Part shown: piece by piece, positions 36,912-46,886 of the stretch
Layout: each line of letters opens with the position of its first letter
Position numbering within the stretch: the stretch's first letter is position 1
From: Candidatus Daviesbacteria bacterium GW2011_GWA1_41_61
Lineage (GTDB): Bacteria; Patescibacteriota; Microgenomatia; Daviesbacterales; UBA10151
Length of the DNA: 59,262 bases
NCBI GenBank assembly: GCA_000997385.1
Contig: LCBT01000005.1
Span: 1 to 59,262, forward strand
Reading direction: 5' to 3'
Notes under the pieces: model-generated
Told to the model about the DNA's origin: nothing
What the model saw: the letters and a program-made list of their open reading frames with translations, nothing else
The model's database searches: none
Program-made: the position numbers and the translations under genes

Positions 36912-36949
36912 CATTGACAAGAAGCAATTTTCCCGGTAGAATACTAATG

Positions 36950-37100
36950 CTTGAGACAGTGAGTCCTTCGACTCCGCCCGCCTTTGGTGTGGCTACGCTC
37001 AGGATTAATAACCCGAGCGGAGTTGATCGTAAATCTCGCCGAGGTGTTAATAGATAGCTGTCAGACAAATATTTGACGACTAACGGCCTCGCGAAAGCGG
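36950..37100 (+). promoter_or_regulatory. Candidate ribosomal protein L10 leader RNA upstream of rplJ
   Basis: Directly upstream of rplJ; GACAG...CTGTC closing pairing, CGACTCCGC/GCGGAGTTG stem, CCTCGCGAAAGCGGGG hairpin. Confidence 0.5.
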
Positions 37101-37109
37101 GGATTTTAT

Positions 37110-37640
37110 ATGGCTAAAACTAGAAAACAAAAAGAAGAAGCAGTAGTTATTTTAACCGACAAACTTCGCCGGGCTAAATCGGTAGTCTTTACCGATTACC
37201 AAGGCCTGACCATGAACAAGTTGTCAGATCTTCGAAATAAACTCTCTGACCAAGAAGCGGAGTTTGCTATCACTAAAAACACCTTAGTTGAGCTGGCTTT
37301 AAAAGACGCTCATTACTCCAAAGTCAGTGATGATATTAAAACTGGACCTACGGCTACCCTTTTTGCCTATGGTGACGAGATTTCCCCCCTCAAAATTTTA
37401 GCGAAAGCTTTAAAAGATGCTCAAATTGGTAAAATTAAAGGTGGATTTTTAAATCAAGAATTTCTAGATGCCATCTCTTTGGGGAGGCTGGCTAGCCTGC
37501 CCACTAAACAAGAACTTCAAGGTAGGGTGGTAGGAGTACTGGTGGCTCCTCTTTCCGGAATGGTCAATGTTTTACAAGGTAATTTAAGAAACTTGGTATA
37601 CGCTTTGGATCAAATACGTATTCAAAAAGGAGGTGAGTAA
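37110..37640 (+). CDS. rplJ: 50S ribosomal protein L10
   Basis: VFTDYQGLTMNKLSDLRNKL, AITKNTLVELAL. Confidence 0.95.
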   Translation: MAKTRKQKEEAVVILTDKLRRAKSVVFTDYQGLTMNKLSDLRNKLSDQEAEFAITKNTLVELALKDAHYSKVSDDIKTGPTATLFAYGDEISPLKILAKALKDAQIGKIKGGFLNQEFLDAISLGRLASLPTKQELQGRVVGVLVAPLSGMVNVLQGNLRNLVYALDQIRIQKGGE

Positions 37641-37643
37641 TAA

Positions 37644-37671
37644 GTGTGAAGTGTGAAGTGTGAAGTGTGAA
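37644..37671. repeat. Heptanucleotide repeat (GTGTGAA)x4 between rplJ and rplL
   Basis: Four exact copies. Confidence 0.95.
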
Positions 37672-37714
37672 GTTTTAACTTCCCTCTTTACCCTTTCCGC
37701 TTTACCATAACTAT

Positions 37715-38122
37715 ATGGCAGACGATACAAATAAGTCTGTTTCAGCTAACTTAGAAAAGATCATTGAATCTATTGAAAAGCTTTCTGTTTTAGAACTGGC
37801 AGATTTAGTAAAAGCTTTGGAAGACAGATTCGGTGTCACAGCAGCCCCTGTAGCTGTAGCTGCTGCCGGAGCTGTTCCCGCTGCTGCTTCCGAACCAGTT
37901 GAAGAGAAAACCACCTTCAACGTAGTGTTAACTAGCGGTGGAGCCAACAAGATTGCTGTTATTAAAGCAGTCCGAGAACTCGTCCAGACTTTAGGCTTAA
38001 AAGAAGCCAAAGATTTGGTCGATGGAGCCCCCAAACCAGTGTTGGAGGGAGTAAACAAGGCTACATCTGAAGAAGCCAAACAGAAGTTAATTGCTGCAGG
38101 TGGCACAGTAGAATTACAATAA
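37715..38122 (+). CDS. rplL: 50S ribosomal protein L7/L12
   Basis: [50 protein letters not shown]. Confidence 0.97.
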   Translation: MADDTNKSVSANLEKIIESIEKLSVLELADLVKALEDRFGVTAAPVAVAAAGAVPAAASEPVEEKTTFNVVLTSGGANKIAVIKAVRELVQTLGLKEAKDLVDGAPKPVLEGVNKATSEEAKQKLIAAGGTVELQ

Positions 38123-38133
38123 TGGGATTAATC

Positions 38134-41100
38134 TCAGGGGGAAGGCGGAGGCGTCGATTCAGTTGATGTGCTGGGAGCAGGTGTAGGCTCACTTGACGAA
38201 GATGTAGTAGTTGTTGAAGTTGAGGGAGCAGGTGTAGGCTCAGTAGAGGTTGATCCCCCGCTGGTGGTGGTAGAACTGCTTCCCCCATCAGCCATACACC
38301 AACCGCCGCTGTCCGACATCCAATGGTAACCGGAAGGACAGGAACCTGAAGATGACCCGCTTGAAGTAGTACTTCCGCCAGAAGAAGTAGTGCCTTCAGA
38401 GGTTGTCGACTGACGGCAGGTACAAGCAGCAGAATCAAAGTACCAGCCGCTTCCGCAACTGGACGCTGACACATTATAACACCCGTCTGATGAAGCTGTT
38501 TTACAAGAACATGAACCAGAATCAAACCAACCGCTACCGCACCCGCCGGCTGGCGGGGAACAACTGGAACTACCAGTAGATGTAGTACTACTAGAGGAAG
38601 AATATTTGCAGCTGCAAGTTGAATAGTCCAAGTAAGATCCTCCGCTACAACTTATACCTTGACAATAATTAGTTGATGAGGGACCACTGCCTCCATAATA
38701 ACTACTGGAGCTTCGGCAAGAACAGGTCCCATAGTCCCAATAGGAATCAGAACCACAGCCGCTTGATGGAGGAGTACAAGTTGAGCCGGACCATCCGGAG
38801 TAGTAACTACCGGAGTAAGAGCTGGAGCTTCCTGAATAAGTTGGAATACAACCTCTCCCATCCCAATAATATCCCGGGCCACAGCTTGATTGGGTTAAGT
38901 TAGGAGAGTAATAATTATAACCACCCGGAGGCGGAGTACTACTTGTAGCAGTCCCGCTGGGAACATAGGTATTACCATCAGCCATACACCACCCACCGCT
39001 GTCAGACATCCAGTGGAAACCGGAAGGACACTGCCCCGGGGCGGTAGGTTTAGGCCCGCTGCCAGGCACTGTCCCCGCCGGCGGTGTAGTAGTGTAATAA
39101 GTTGGCGCCACGCCATAATAATTTGGCGGACTATAGGAATAAGAAGATGACGGATAACTGTTGGGAATACAATTGCCCCTCCCGCCGTCACTATCATATC
39201 CATAAGGACAGCCGTCATTGGGGCTATTATCACCCACCGGATATCCCGAGGTGGCAGGAGGAGCACCGGGGGCGGTGTAGTAAGGAGTGTAAGGTGTATA
39301 GCCGGGAGTAGCTGGACCAGATGGTGTATACGAACTAAAACTATAAGAGGAACTGTAATTACCGCTGTTACTCATACACCACCCGCCGCTGTCATACATC
39401 CAGTGAAACTCACTAGGACAAACACCGGCAGATTTGGAAGCTGGTCCTTGACCGTAAACCAAGGGCTTTCCATCCTTATCCACAGAGGCACCCTGGAACC
39501 CATAACCTCCACTTGCTCCATACCAACCACTCTGGGAAGAACCCCCATAAACCGGGCCTGAAGAAGTCAAAGAGGCAACAGGAATAGCTGCCCCCGGAGG
39601 CGGACAAGGGGTGTTAGCAGGGAAAAGAGGTGTTGGCAGATAACATGGTCCAGCCTCCCATCTGACCCCCAAGTTAAAAGAAAGCGCTTCAATTCTAGCA
39701 AGTTCTAAAGGTAAGGCAGCGTTAGGATTTTTCTTCCTAAACTCCTCTATCTTTTGGATAGCCTCTTTAGTCGGTTTAAACTCTTCCTGCAAAGCAGCTA
39801 CTGCTAAGACGATATCCTTGCGGTTTTGAAAGTCTTCCAGCCGGACAATATCCGGTCTGATGGTTTGAGTTATTTCTTCGATTCTGGTAAACCGTACATA
39901 CGGTCTGATCTCTGCCGGTACCTCTTTACCTGGCTCAAAATTCTTTTGGAAATCTGCCAGTTTTTCAACAATTCCTTCATTCTTTTCTACTGTTTTTTCA
40001 ATCTTCTCCTTTTGATCGCTGATAGTGGCCATCTCTTCAAGTTTTTTGAGTTCTTCAACTTTCCACTGTGTTCCCTGATCCACCTGGCTAAAATCTTCAT
40101 TTAAGAAGGATGTGTCAGTTGGGGTTAATCCTCCTTTGGCTACTAACTCCCCCAGCTTCAACCTCGCCTCTACCCTGGAACTTGCCTGAAGCATCTTCTT
40201 TTTATCCTCTTCGGAGATCATCTGCTCTGGCAAAGCCTCAATTTTGGCTTTAACCTCGTCGGGGATTGGTGGCTCACTGGCAAGATCAGCTGCTTTATCT
40301 ACCCCTAAAATAATAGAGGAAGAGGCTGCACTAATAGCCGCAGCGGACTCATTAGTGGCCACAACTTCAATCTTTTGCAGAATTAGGTTCTGTTCAACTG
40401 CTTCCTTAACTAACCTTTGGCTAATAGCTTTTTTGGCATCCTCAGATAAAGATCCTTCAGAGAGGTCATTGAACATCTCCTGCATCTTGGCAGTGTAGGA
40501 CGCAAGAGCCTGGGCAAAATTTTCCTTCTGACCCTTTTCTAAAGCGGCGTACCCTTCAGCCAATCTTTCCCTGGCTTGAGAGATTCTCACCTCTTGCCTG
40601 GCCTCCGGGGTAAAAGCCGTAGCGAATCGGATAGTCTCACCCAACTGTTTTAAAGGGTACAAGGGACTTCCTGGGGTAGCAAAAGTTGGCCTGAACTCGA
40701 AAGTAGTAACCTTCGAAGCTCCTGACTGATCCTGGTTAAATGGCTCCACCGCGGGGATACATTTACTCTCAGACCAACTCCAATAGTCTCCTGACTCCTT
40801 ACAAGCAGGTGTAGTGTCCTTAGGATAGGGCTCACCAACTTTTGGGGAACGGATACATTTTTGTTCTTCAAAAGAGTAATACTGTCCCCTGGTGCAACGG
40901 TATTGGGAAGAGTCATAGATCGGCTTTCCATCCTTATCCCAAACACAACCATTAGGTATCTTATAGGAAGATCCCTCCGGACAACTCTTTGACCTTTCTT
41001 CAAATTCTTTATCATCTTTAGGTTCCGGCTCAGGCTTGGGGATAGGCAAAGGCAGAGGGCCTCCACCGGTAAATGCCTGACAACTTTGAGTTTCCCAGGC

Positions 41101-43452
41101 CCAAGTATACCCCACAGGACAAATTGGTTGGGCATCATCTTGAAATCCTTTACCCGGTTCATAGGCGACACATTGCCTGGCAGCAAAGGAATAGTATTGC
41201 CTGGGGCCCTCGCATCTGTATTGGTCATAGTCGTTAAGTTTTCTGCCGGTGTCTGCCCAAACACAGCCTTCAAACTGTTTAAAAATCGCTCCTGCCGGAC
41301 AAGCGCTGAGTACGGCATCCTGCGCCCTGGGAGAGGTAGCAGCAGATGGTGTAGCGTCAGGTTTCACCTCAGGCCCAAACTGACCACCATTTATCGGCCG
41401 GGGGGAAGCTACTAATTTCTGATAGGTTTTCGCCAAGTCTTCCCTGCCTCCCAAATCTTCCGGCTTAATAAATGACGTATCAATAGAACTAAACAGCGCC
41501 GTTTCTCTTTGACCTAACGCTGTAATCGTCGCTTTTAAAGCCGGAGTCCGGGCAAATTCACTCTGGACCGATCTTAAGTTTTGCAACTCCTCTACTTTTC
41601 TCACCTCGACCAGTTGGTTGTAGTCACTAGGTGAGGTTAAAACCTGAGCTTCGTCAAGTTTTTTGGAATCGGCCGGCGGAAATGTGCCAATCTCCACTAA
41701 CTTCCTAATCTTTTTCCGGGCTTCTTCCCGGGAATTGGAGCGGACCAATTCTTCCGCTTCCTCAGGTAAAATCAGTCCCTGGGCTTTCAAGTCACCTAAA
41801 CGGTCAAATAAAGCCGGAGGTAAAGCCGGTCTACCTTGTATATCGGCGCTTCTATCCAAAGCATTCTCGGTTGCCTGAATCGCCTCAGTTATTAACTGAC
41901 CATCTACAGGGACAGGCAACAGCCCCTTTTCCAAAACTATCTCATGCCTAGCTGCCTGACTCTCCAATTTTCCTGCCACCTCTTGAGCCTTTTGGTTATC
42001 TTGGGAGTTTTTAAGGTAGGAGGAGGCCTCTTCCATAGCCTGCTGGTAGCTTTTGATTGCCCCCTCATAAAAAGAAGCTGCTTTAGAATCCAAAGACAGT
42101 GCTTGAGCCTCAGCTAAACGGCGTTCGGCTTGCTGCATCTTCAATCTGGCTTTGTCTGCTGGGTCAAAGGTAAAGGTAAACTGTAAGTTTTCACCTAACT
42201 GCTTAATAAAATAAGTCGTTTGCCCGGGTAAAGCCCCACCCGTTTCTCCAAGATAAGAATCAGCTTTGGGGGGAACAGATGTAGCCACAGAAGGAGTTGC
42301 AGATGCACTCTGGTTAGCTGCAGAAGAGGTGGGCGAAGGGCTGGGGGGAGGTATATAAGTAGGATTGCTCACTACTGCTTGAGGATAAAGCTTAGTTAGT
42401 TGTGATTGTTGGTCCGGGGCAAAGTTTGACAGATCAACCTCTTTGGCTAAATCCTGGGCCCGATTATACCAAAGATATGGTTTGATATCATTTGGTGGTG
42501 GAGTGAGGGGGTTTGTCTGCCATTTTTCTATCTCCTCTAAAATCTTGTCTGAAGGCTGGGGAAGGGTTTGATAAACCTTAATCTCAGCTACCTGCAGATT
42601 AGCTGTCATTGTTTGATGGACATCCGGGTAACTTTTAGCTACTGCAGTGTCTAATTTAATAAGCTCTGAGGCAGGAAACTGACCGGAAGAAGCTAGTTTG
42701 TCTAATTCTTCCCTAACCCCACTTCGGCTATCCAAGCTGTATAATTTATTACTCTCTTCCTCAGAGATTAGTCCCTGTTCTTTTAGTTTCTGGATACTGC
42801 CAGACAGATCAGCCGGCAAAGGAGGTTCACCTCTAACTTCGGCAATCTCATCTAAGACTCTTTGGGCTGTTTGGGAAACCGAATTCCACCCTTCGGCTTG
42901 AACAGGAGGAGAGCTTAAACTTAAGGTTTGAGCAACTACAACCTGAGCAGCAGCTACCTCTTCCACTTTATCAGCTAAAACCTGAAATCCTGGATTATTT
43001 TTCTCAGTCAAACCGGAAAGGTTCTGGGTAACCTCCTGGAAAATATCGCGGTAATCGTCAAAGGCCAAAGAAGCAGCCTCAGTTTTACCCTCCTCCATCA
43101 AAGTCTTGGCTTCAGACATCCTCTCAGAAGCAAATCCCAACCTTAGTTCCTCTCTTTTGACAGGATCAAAAGTAAAGGCAATTTGGATATTTTCAGTAAC
43201 TCTTTCCAAAGGATAGAAAGGGCTTCCGGGCAAAAGGCCGGAAGACTTAGGGGGCACTAGATTGTCCGGGATTTTAGGAACAGGCAAATTTTCTAAAGAT
43301 GAAAAAGAAAAACCTAAAATTTGGGGTTGGTTATAGTAGGGACCAAAATCATAATATTGATTCTTTAAAGCATAAAGGGGCTGGGGTCTAAAACTCCAAG
43401 CGATAAGGGTGAATACAGCAATAACAAGGGCCAGCTTTTTTGCACCAAACAT
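38134..43452 (-). CDS. Giant surface protein with three DUF5667-like modules and Cys/Ser/Gly-rich repeats
   Basis: Three copies of SPxYPL..xEN/ETIxFxxxFxPxxRxExRxxxAxxRLxE; repeats of CPSGYHWMSDSGGWCMADG; N-terminal signal. Confidence 0.85.
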   Translation of the reverse strand: MFGAKKLALVIAVFTLIAWSFRPQPLYALKNQYYDFGPYYNQPQILGFSFSSLENLPVPKIPDNLVPPKSSGLLPGSPFYPLERVTENIQIAFTFDPVKREELRLGFASERMSEAKTLMEEGKTEAASLAFDDYRDIFQEVTQNLSGLTEKNNPGFQVLADKVEEVAAAQVVVAQTLSLSSPPVQAEGWNSVSQTAQRVLDEIAEVRGEPPLPADLSGSIQKLKEQGLISEEESNKLYSLDSRSGVREELDKLASSGQFPASELIKLDTAVAKSYPDVHQTMTANLQVAEIKVYQTLPQPSDKILEEIEKWQTNPLTPPPNDIKPYLWYNRAQDLAKEVDLSNFAPDQQSQLTKLYPQAVVSNPTYIPPPSPSPTSSAANQSASATPSVATSVPPKADSYLGETGGALPGQTTYFIKQLGENLQFTFTFDPADKARLKMQQAERRLAEAQALSLDSKAASFYEGAIKSYQQAMEEASSYLKNSQDNQKAQEVAGKLESQAARHEIVLEKGLLPVPVDGQLITEAIQATENALDRSADIQGRPALPPALFDRLGDLKAQGLILPEEAEELVRSNSREEARKKIRKLVEIGTFPPADSKKLDEAQVLTSPSDYNQLVEVRKVEELQNLRSVQSEFARTPALKATITALGQRETALFSSIDTSFIKPEDLGGREDLAKTYQKLVASPRPINGGQFGPEVKPDATPSAATSPRAQDAVLSACPAGAIFKQFEGCVWADTGRKLNDYDQYRCEGPRQYYSFAARQCVAYEPGKGFQDDAQPICPVGYTWAWETQSCQAFTGGGPLPLPIPKPEPEPKDDKEFEERSKSCPEGSSYKIPNGCVWDKDGKPIYDSSQYRCTRGQYYSFEEQKCIRSPKVGEPYPKDTTPACKESGDYWSWSESKCIPAVEPFNQDQSGASKVTTFEFRPTFATPGSPLYPLKQLGETIRFATAFTPEARQEVRISQARERLAEGYAALEKGQKENFAQALASYTAKMQEMFNDLSEGSLSEDAKKAISQRLVKEAVEQNLILQKIEVVATNESAAAISAASSSIILGVDKAADLASEPPIPDEVKAKIEALPEQMISEEDKKKMLQASSRVEARLKLGELVAKGGLTPTDTSFLNEDFSQVDQGTQWKVEELKKLEEMATISDQKEKIEKTVEKNEGIVEKLADFQKNFEPGKEVPAEIRPYVRFTRIEEITQTIRPDIVRLEDFQNRKDIVLAVAALQEEFKPTKEAIQKIEEFRKKNPNAALPLELARIEALSFNLGVRWEAGPCYLPTPLFPANTPCPPPGAAIPVASLTSSGPVYGGSSQSGWYGASGGYGFQGASVDKDGKPLVYGQGPASKSAGVCPSEFHWMYDSGGWCMSNSGNYSSSYSFSSYTPSGPATPGYTPYTPYYTAPGAPPATSGYPVGDNSPNDGCPYGYDSDGGRGNCIPNSYPSSSYSYSPPNYYGVAPTYYTTTPPAGTVPGSGPKPTAPGQCPSGFHWMSDSGGWCMADGNTYVPSGTATSSTPPPGGYNYYSPNLTQSSCGPGYYWDGRGCIPTYSGSSSSYSGSYYSGWSGSTCTPPSSGCGSDSYWDYGTCSCRSSSSYYGGSGPSSTNYCQGISCSGGSYLDYSTCSCKYSSSSSTTSTGSSSCSPPAGGCGSGWFDSGSCSCKTASSDGCYNVSASSCGSGWYFDSAACTCRQSTTSEGTTSSGGSTTSSGSSSGSCPSGYHWMSDSGGWCMADGGSSSTTTSGGSTSTEPTPAPSTSTTTTSSSSEPTPAPSTSTESTPPPSP

Positions 43453-43514
43453 TTAAGTTGCCCGTCTGCTAACTTTAGCTTAAGATACATCTTTTCCTGT
43501 TGTCAAGAGGTTGT

Positions 43515-44108
43515 TTATTCTTCTTTGCTTTCAAAGGAAGCTTCTCTTTTGGTGGTAAGGATATTGGCGTTATCAGAGTTTCTAAAGATGGCTGAGTCTC
43601 CTAAAGTTAGGTTAACTAACCCTGCAGCTTGAGCTTTAAAGATAATTTCTGCCATGATTATTCCTTCCTCCCCTGCCTGGGTTTTAACCCCCGGGCTGGG
43701 GACTCCTCCTATTAAAGTAATTGTCCCTTTACTGTTATCAAAAGACTGTGAAGCCCAGTTGGTAATAAAACTCCTATCTGTTTTGAAACCTTCCACCTTT
43801 AAAAGGTCTGCCGGGAATTTAATTTTGGCAGCAAAAAGGTTGGAAGGGTCACTGTCGGAGTGGATATAAACCACTACCGCTGCTTCCTGCCCTGCTTGAA
43901 CCTCCTGAGGAGCTTTTAAAGATAAGCTGGTCTCTGACCCAGAAATAATTACTGGCTGAACAATACTTTCATAAGCTTTAGGTTGAAAAATCTGCCTTTG
44001 CCCCACCAGATAAACCGCTAAGACCAGCCCCAATAAAACCCCTGTTAAAATCACCAAAGTTAAGACACCTTTTCTATTAAGCTTTAAACCAGTTAATAAC
44101 TCTTCCAT
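43515..44108 (-). CDS. Cohesin domain-like membrane-anchored protein
   Basis: VQAGQEAAVVVYIHSDSDPSNLFAAKIKFPADLLKVEGF...GIIMAEIIFKAQ. Confidence 0.7.
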   Translation of the reverse strand: MEELLTGLKLNRKGVLTLVILTGVLLGLVLAVYLVGQRQIFQPKAYESIVQPVIISGSETSLSLKAPQEVQAGQEAAVVVYIHSDSDPSNLFAAKIKFPADLLKVEGFKTDRSFITNWASQSFDNSKGTITLIGGVPSPGVKTQAGEEGIIMAEIIFKAQAAGLVNLTLGDSAIFRNSDNANILTTKREASFESKEE

Positions 44109-44126
44109 GATCTATTTAAGATAATA

Positions 44127-45023
44127 TCACAATTTTAACTCTCCGCTCTGGGAACTTTCTTCTATAACCTCTTTTTCCAGTAAAATCTTCACTAAAATTG
44201 AAAAATCTATGGAGTTAACATGGCTATCCAAGTTAAGATCAGCTCTCTCCCCTGGGGAAGTTTGTCCAAAACGGCTCAAGAGGGCACTTAAATCTATCAA
44301 ATCCACTATCCCGTCCCCATTAATATCACCTTTGATAGTGAAGATTGGAGTTGGGACAGCCCCGCCGATGGTTAAAGCCAGCTCCTGCTTGGTAACTAAA
44401 ATATTAGCATTATCTAAATTCCTATAGATTGCCGAGGTATCATCAAAAGAGATGGCAGCTGAGCCAGTCTTTTTGGCCTTAAAAAGGATCTGGGCCATCA
44501 AAGCCCCCTCACCCCCCAGAAGAGTTTTAAACCCCGGATCAGGCACTCCTCCTACCAAAGACACTGAACCATCGCTGTTGTCAAAAAAATTTTCCACCCA
44601 GTTGGCAATAAACCAATCAGAGATAAAACCATCCCCTCCGGTAGGTTTAAGATTGATACTGGAAACTTCCAAGATATCTGTAGGGAATTTTAACCTAGCT
44701 ACAAATAAATTGGCTTCTTCTGTTTCTGATTTAACCACCACTGAAACATTGAACTCACTGCCCGCCGGAATAGCTGAACTGGTAGCCAATAAAATATAGC
44801 TGGCCGAAGAAGAAGGGGGAGCCGTTACCACCACAGGTTCCTCTTGGGACCTAAATAAATTCCCTGCCAGAGGAGCTAAAACAACTGCTAACCCCAGCAA
44901 AACCGCTAAGATGCCTCCTCCTATTAAGATCTTTTTGCTTTTTTCTAACATATTACCTTCTATCTTAGGTAGTTGAAGATTTTGGTCATCCATGTCTTTA
45001 AGTATCCAGGAGTCTAAAGTCAT
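44127..45023 (-). CDS. Cohesin-like plus dockerin type I protein
   Basis: IPAGSEFNVSVVVKSETEEANLFVARLKFPTDILEV (cohesin-like) followed by GDINGDGIVDLIDLSALLSRFGQTSPGERADLNLDSHVNSIDFSILVKILL (dockerin). Confidence 0.82.
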   Translation of the reverse strand: MTLDSWILKDMDDQNLQLPKIEGNMLEKSKKILIGGGILAVLLGLAVVLAPLAGNLFRSQEEPVVVTAPPSSSASYILLATSSAIPAGSEFNVSVVVKSETEEANLFVARLKFPTDILEVSSINLKPTGGDGFISDWFIANWVENFFDNSDGSVSLVGGVPDPGFKTLLGGEGALMAQILFKAKKTGSAAISFDDTSAIYRNLDNANILVTKQELALTIGGAVPTPIFTIKGDINGDGIVDLIDLSALLSRFGQTSPGERADLNLDSHVNSIDFSILVKILLEKEVIEESSQSGELKL

Positions 45024-45180
45024 TTGTCAATCAGAAAACTTTATGATGGACATCAGTTTACTGTCGTCCATGAGGCCTACTTTGAGGTGTAAAAGGCCTT
45101 GACAACTTCTGAAGGTTTGTGATATATATTGCAATAGAAGAAACAAAGAAGATCCACTTCGATGTTTTAAGGAAGGTATT

Positions 45181-45396
45181 ATGAGTAGTAAGGTGTCTTT
45201 AGAAAATCTCCCTGATTTGTTAACAGTCAAAGAAGTAGCTGAAGTCTTGCGTGTCTCCCCCTTAACTATAAAGCGATGGGGCAAAAGAGGTAAGCTCCCA
45301 GCTATTAGAATCAACTCCCGGGGGGACCGTCGCTATAAGAAGGAAGCAGTCTTATGGCTTCTGGGCATTACCCAGAAATCAGCCTCTATTGTCTAA
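45181..45396 (+). CDS. MerR/excisionase-type HTH (BldC-like) DNA-binding protein
   Basis: LLTVKEVAEVLRVSPLTIKRWGKRGKLPAIRINSRGDRRYKKEAVLWLL; upstream TTGACA and TATATT. Confidence 0.85.
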   Translation: MSSKVSLENLPDLLTVKEVAEVLRVSPLTIKRWGKRGKLPAIRINSRGDRRYKKEAVLWLLGITQKSASIV

Positions 45397-45481
45397 ACAA
45401 ACCTCATCAACTCTTTTATCACTTAGGATAATCTATTGCTAACCTCTAGTGATTAGATTGTCCTAAGGCTTTAATCATTAT

Positions 45482-45991
45482 TTAAAGTGTAGATATCTGC
45501 GGGTGGATATTATAGTTGGGGTTGGCCTCAAAACCAATCTCTCCTTTTTTATCAATTATATAATAAGCAAAACCATGTTTTTGTTTAACCGGCTCAAAGT
45601 TATGAACTTTAGGATCATTGGGAGAGTTATCAATGGTTACCAAATATGTCTTGCCAACATTTATTAAACAGTGTCCATAGCCCACCGGAATCTCTATTAC
45701 TGAACCTGACCTTACCCCCACCACTTTAAACTCTTTGGCCTCTCCCTCCTCATCATTGCGCTGCATCACTAGCACTCCCTGTCCGTAAACTATATGATAG
45801 ATCTCTATGCCTTGGTAAGTGTGAAAGTGGCCATAAGTCTTATTGAATTCATTACCATTTTTACCGGGAGTTAGAATAGTTACATTTTGTCCGGCCTCAC
45901 CCCTAATCACAAAATATGGCTCCTTAATCCCCTCCCCTTGGGGATCCATCAGCACTTCTTTGACTTGTTGTCTAGTTCTGGTTTGAATCAT
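45482..45991 (-). CDS. Cupin-type glucose-6-phosphate isomerase-like protein
   Basis: KTYGHFHTYQGIEIYHIVYGQGVLVMQ, IPVGYGHCLINVG. Confidence 0.8.
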   Translation of the reverse strand: MIQTRTRQQVKEVLMDPQGEGIKEPYFVIRGEAGQNVTILTPGKNGNEFNKTYGHFHTYQGIEIYHIVYGQGVLVMQRNDEEGEAKEFKVVGVRSGSVIEIPVGYGHCLINVGKTYLVTIDNSPNDPKVHNFEPVKQKHGFAYYIIDKKGEIGFEANPNYNIHPQISTL

Positions 45992-46832
45992 CGGCTAACT
46001 TGGCTCCTCCATAAACTCCACTCATCTCATCCAGTTTAGCATAAACAACTTCCACCTCGTCAACCGCCCCCTTCATCCCCACTTTCTTCATAGTATCAAC
46101 AGCCTCAGTTAAAAAATCCCGTCTCTTGTGACCCGGGACTTGATGTTTTAACTTACCTCCCCCTAAAATAATCATTTGAGGGTTAAAAATGTCCACAATA
46201 TTAGCCAAACCATAACCCAAAAATTTAGCCATCTCGAGCCAACTTTTAGAGGCATTAATTAAAGCTTCCAGACAGCCATGATGACCTAGCCCACAAGTAG
46301 GTAAATTTTGAATTTTGAATTTTGAATTTTGAATTTCTAGAAAGGCGTGCCCTATCTCTCCAGCCTTTCCCGACTTTCCATGATCAATCCTTCCCTCTAT
46401 CATAATAGCTCCTCCTATTCCTGAGCCTAAAGTTAACATCACTACATCCTTCATCCCTCTTCCTACCCCCTGCCAAACCTCTCCCAAAAGAGCTAAATTG
46501 GTATCGCGGTCTAAAAATATAGGAGCTTTAAACTCACTTTGGAATTGGTCTCTCAGATCTATCGGTTGGAGATTGCCAATATTAGAAGAAGGCAGCAACC
46601 AGCCATGTTTTAAATCTAACGGGCCGGGAGTACCTAACCCAATAGCCTTAGGGTAAAAACGTTTCTCCGGGATTAGCATATTCAACTGGTCAAGTGTTAA
46701 CTCAGCCAACTGGTTAGGGTGGTCTTTTAAGGGAGAGGCGGTTTGAGAAGCAGCTATAATCTCCCCCTCTAAGTTAAAGATCCCTACCCTCAGGTTAGTT
46801 GCCCCACAGTCCACCCCCACATAGACTTTCAT
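45972..46832 (-). CDS. ROK family sugar kinase (glucokinase-like)
   Basis: YVGVDCGATNLRVGIFN, LGSGIGGAIMIEGRIDHGKSGKAGEIGH, CGLGHHGCLEAL. Confidence 0.9.
   Translation of the reverse strand: MKVYVGVDCGATNLRVGIFNLEGEIIAASQTASPLKDHPNQLAELTLDQLNMLIPEKRFYPKAIGLGTPGPLDLKHGWLLPSSNIGNLQPIDLRDQFQSEFKAPIFLDRDTNLALLGEVWQGVGRGMKDVVMLTLGSGIGGAIMIEGRIDHGKSGKAGEIGHAFLEIQNSKFKIQNLPTCGLGHHGCLEALINASKSWLEMAKFLGYGLANIVDIFNPQMIILGGGKLKHQVPGHKRRDFLTEAVDTMKKVGMKGAVDEVEVVYAKLDEMSGVYGGAKLADDSNQN
46304..46336. repeat. Heptanucleotide repeat (AATTTTG)x4.7 inside the ROK kinase ORF
   Basis: Tandem AATTTTG; encodes EIQNSKFKIQN in the kinase. Confidence 0.95.
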
Positions 46833-46886
46833 ATCTTCAGTCTATCACAATATTTGCTGCAATGGCCACCACTCACCAGGATAACA

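Noticed and set aside
37644-37671. Short tandem arrays as possible CRISPR
   Set aside because: Units are 7 bp without spacers; no cas genes seen.
38061-41318. Overlapping ORFs at 38061-38525, 38895-39266 and 40650-41318
   Set aside because: Alternative-frame shadows of the 1,772-aa ORF; composition is low-complexity and has no recognisable domain.
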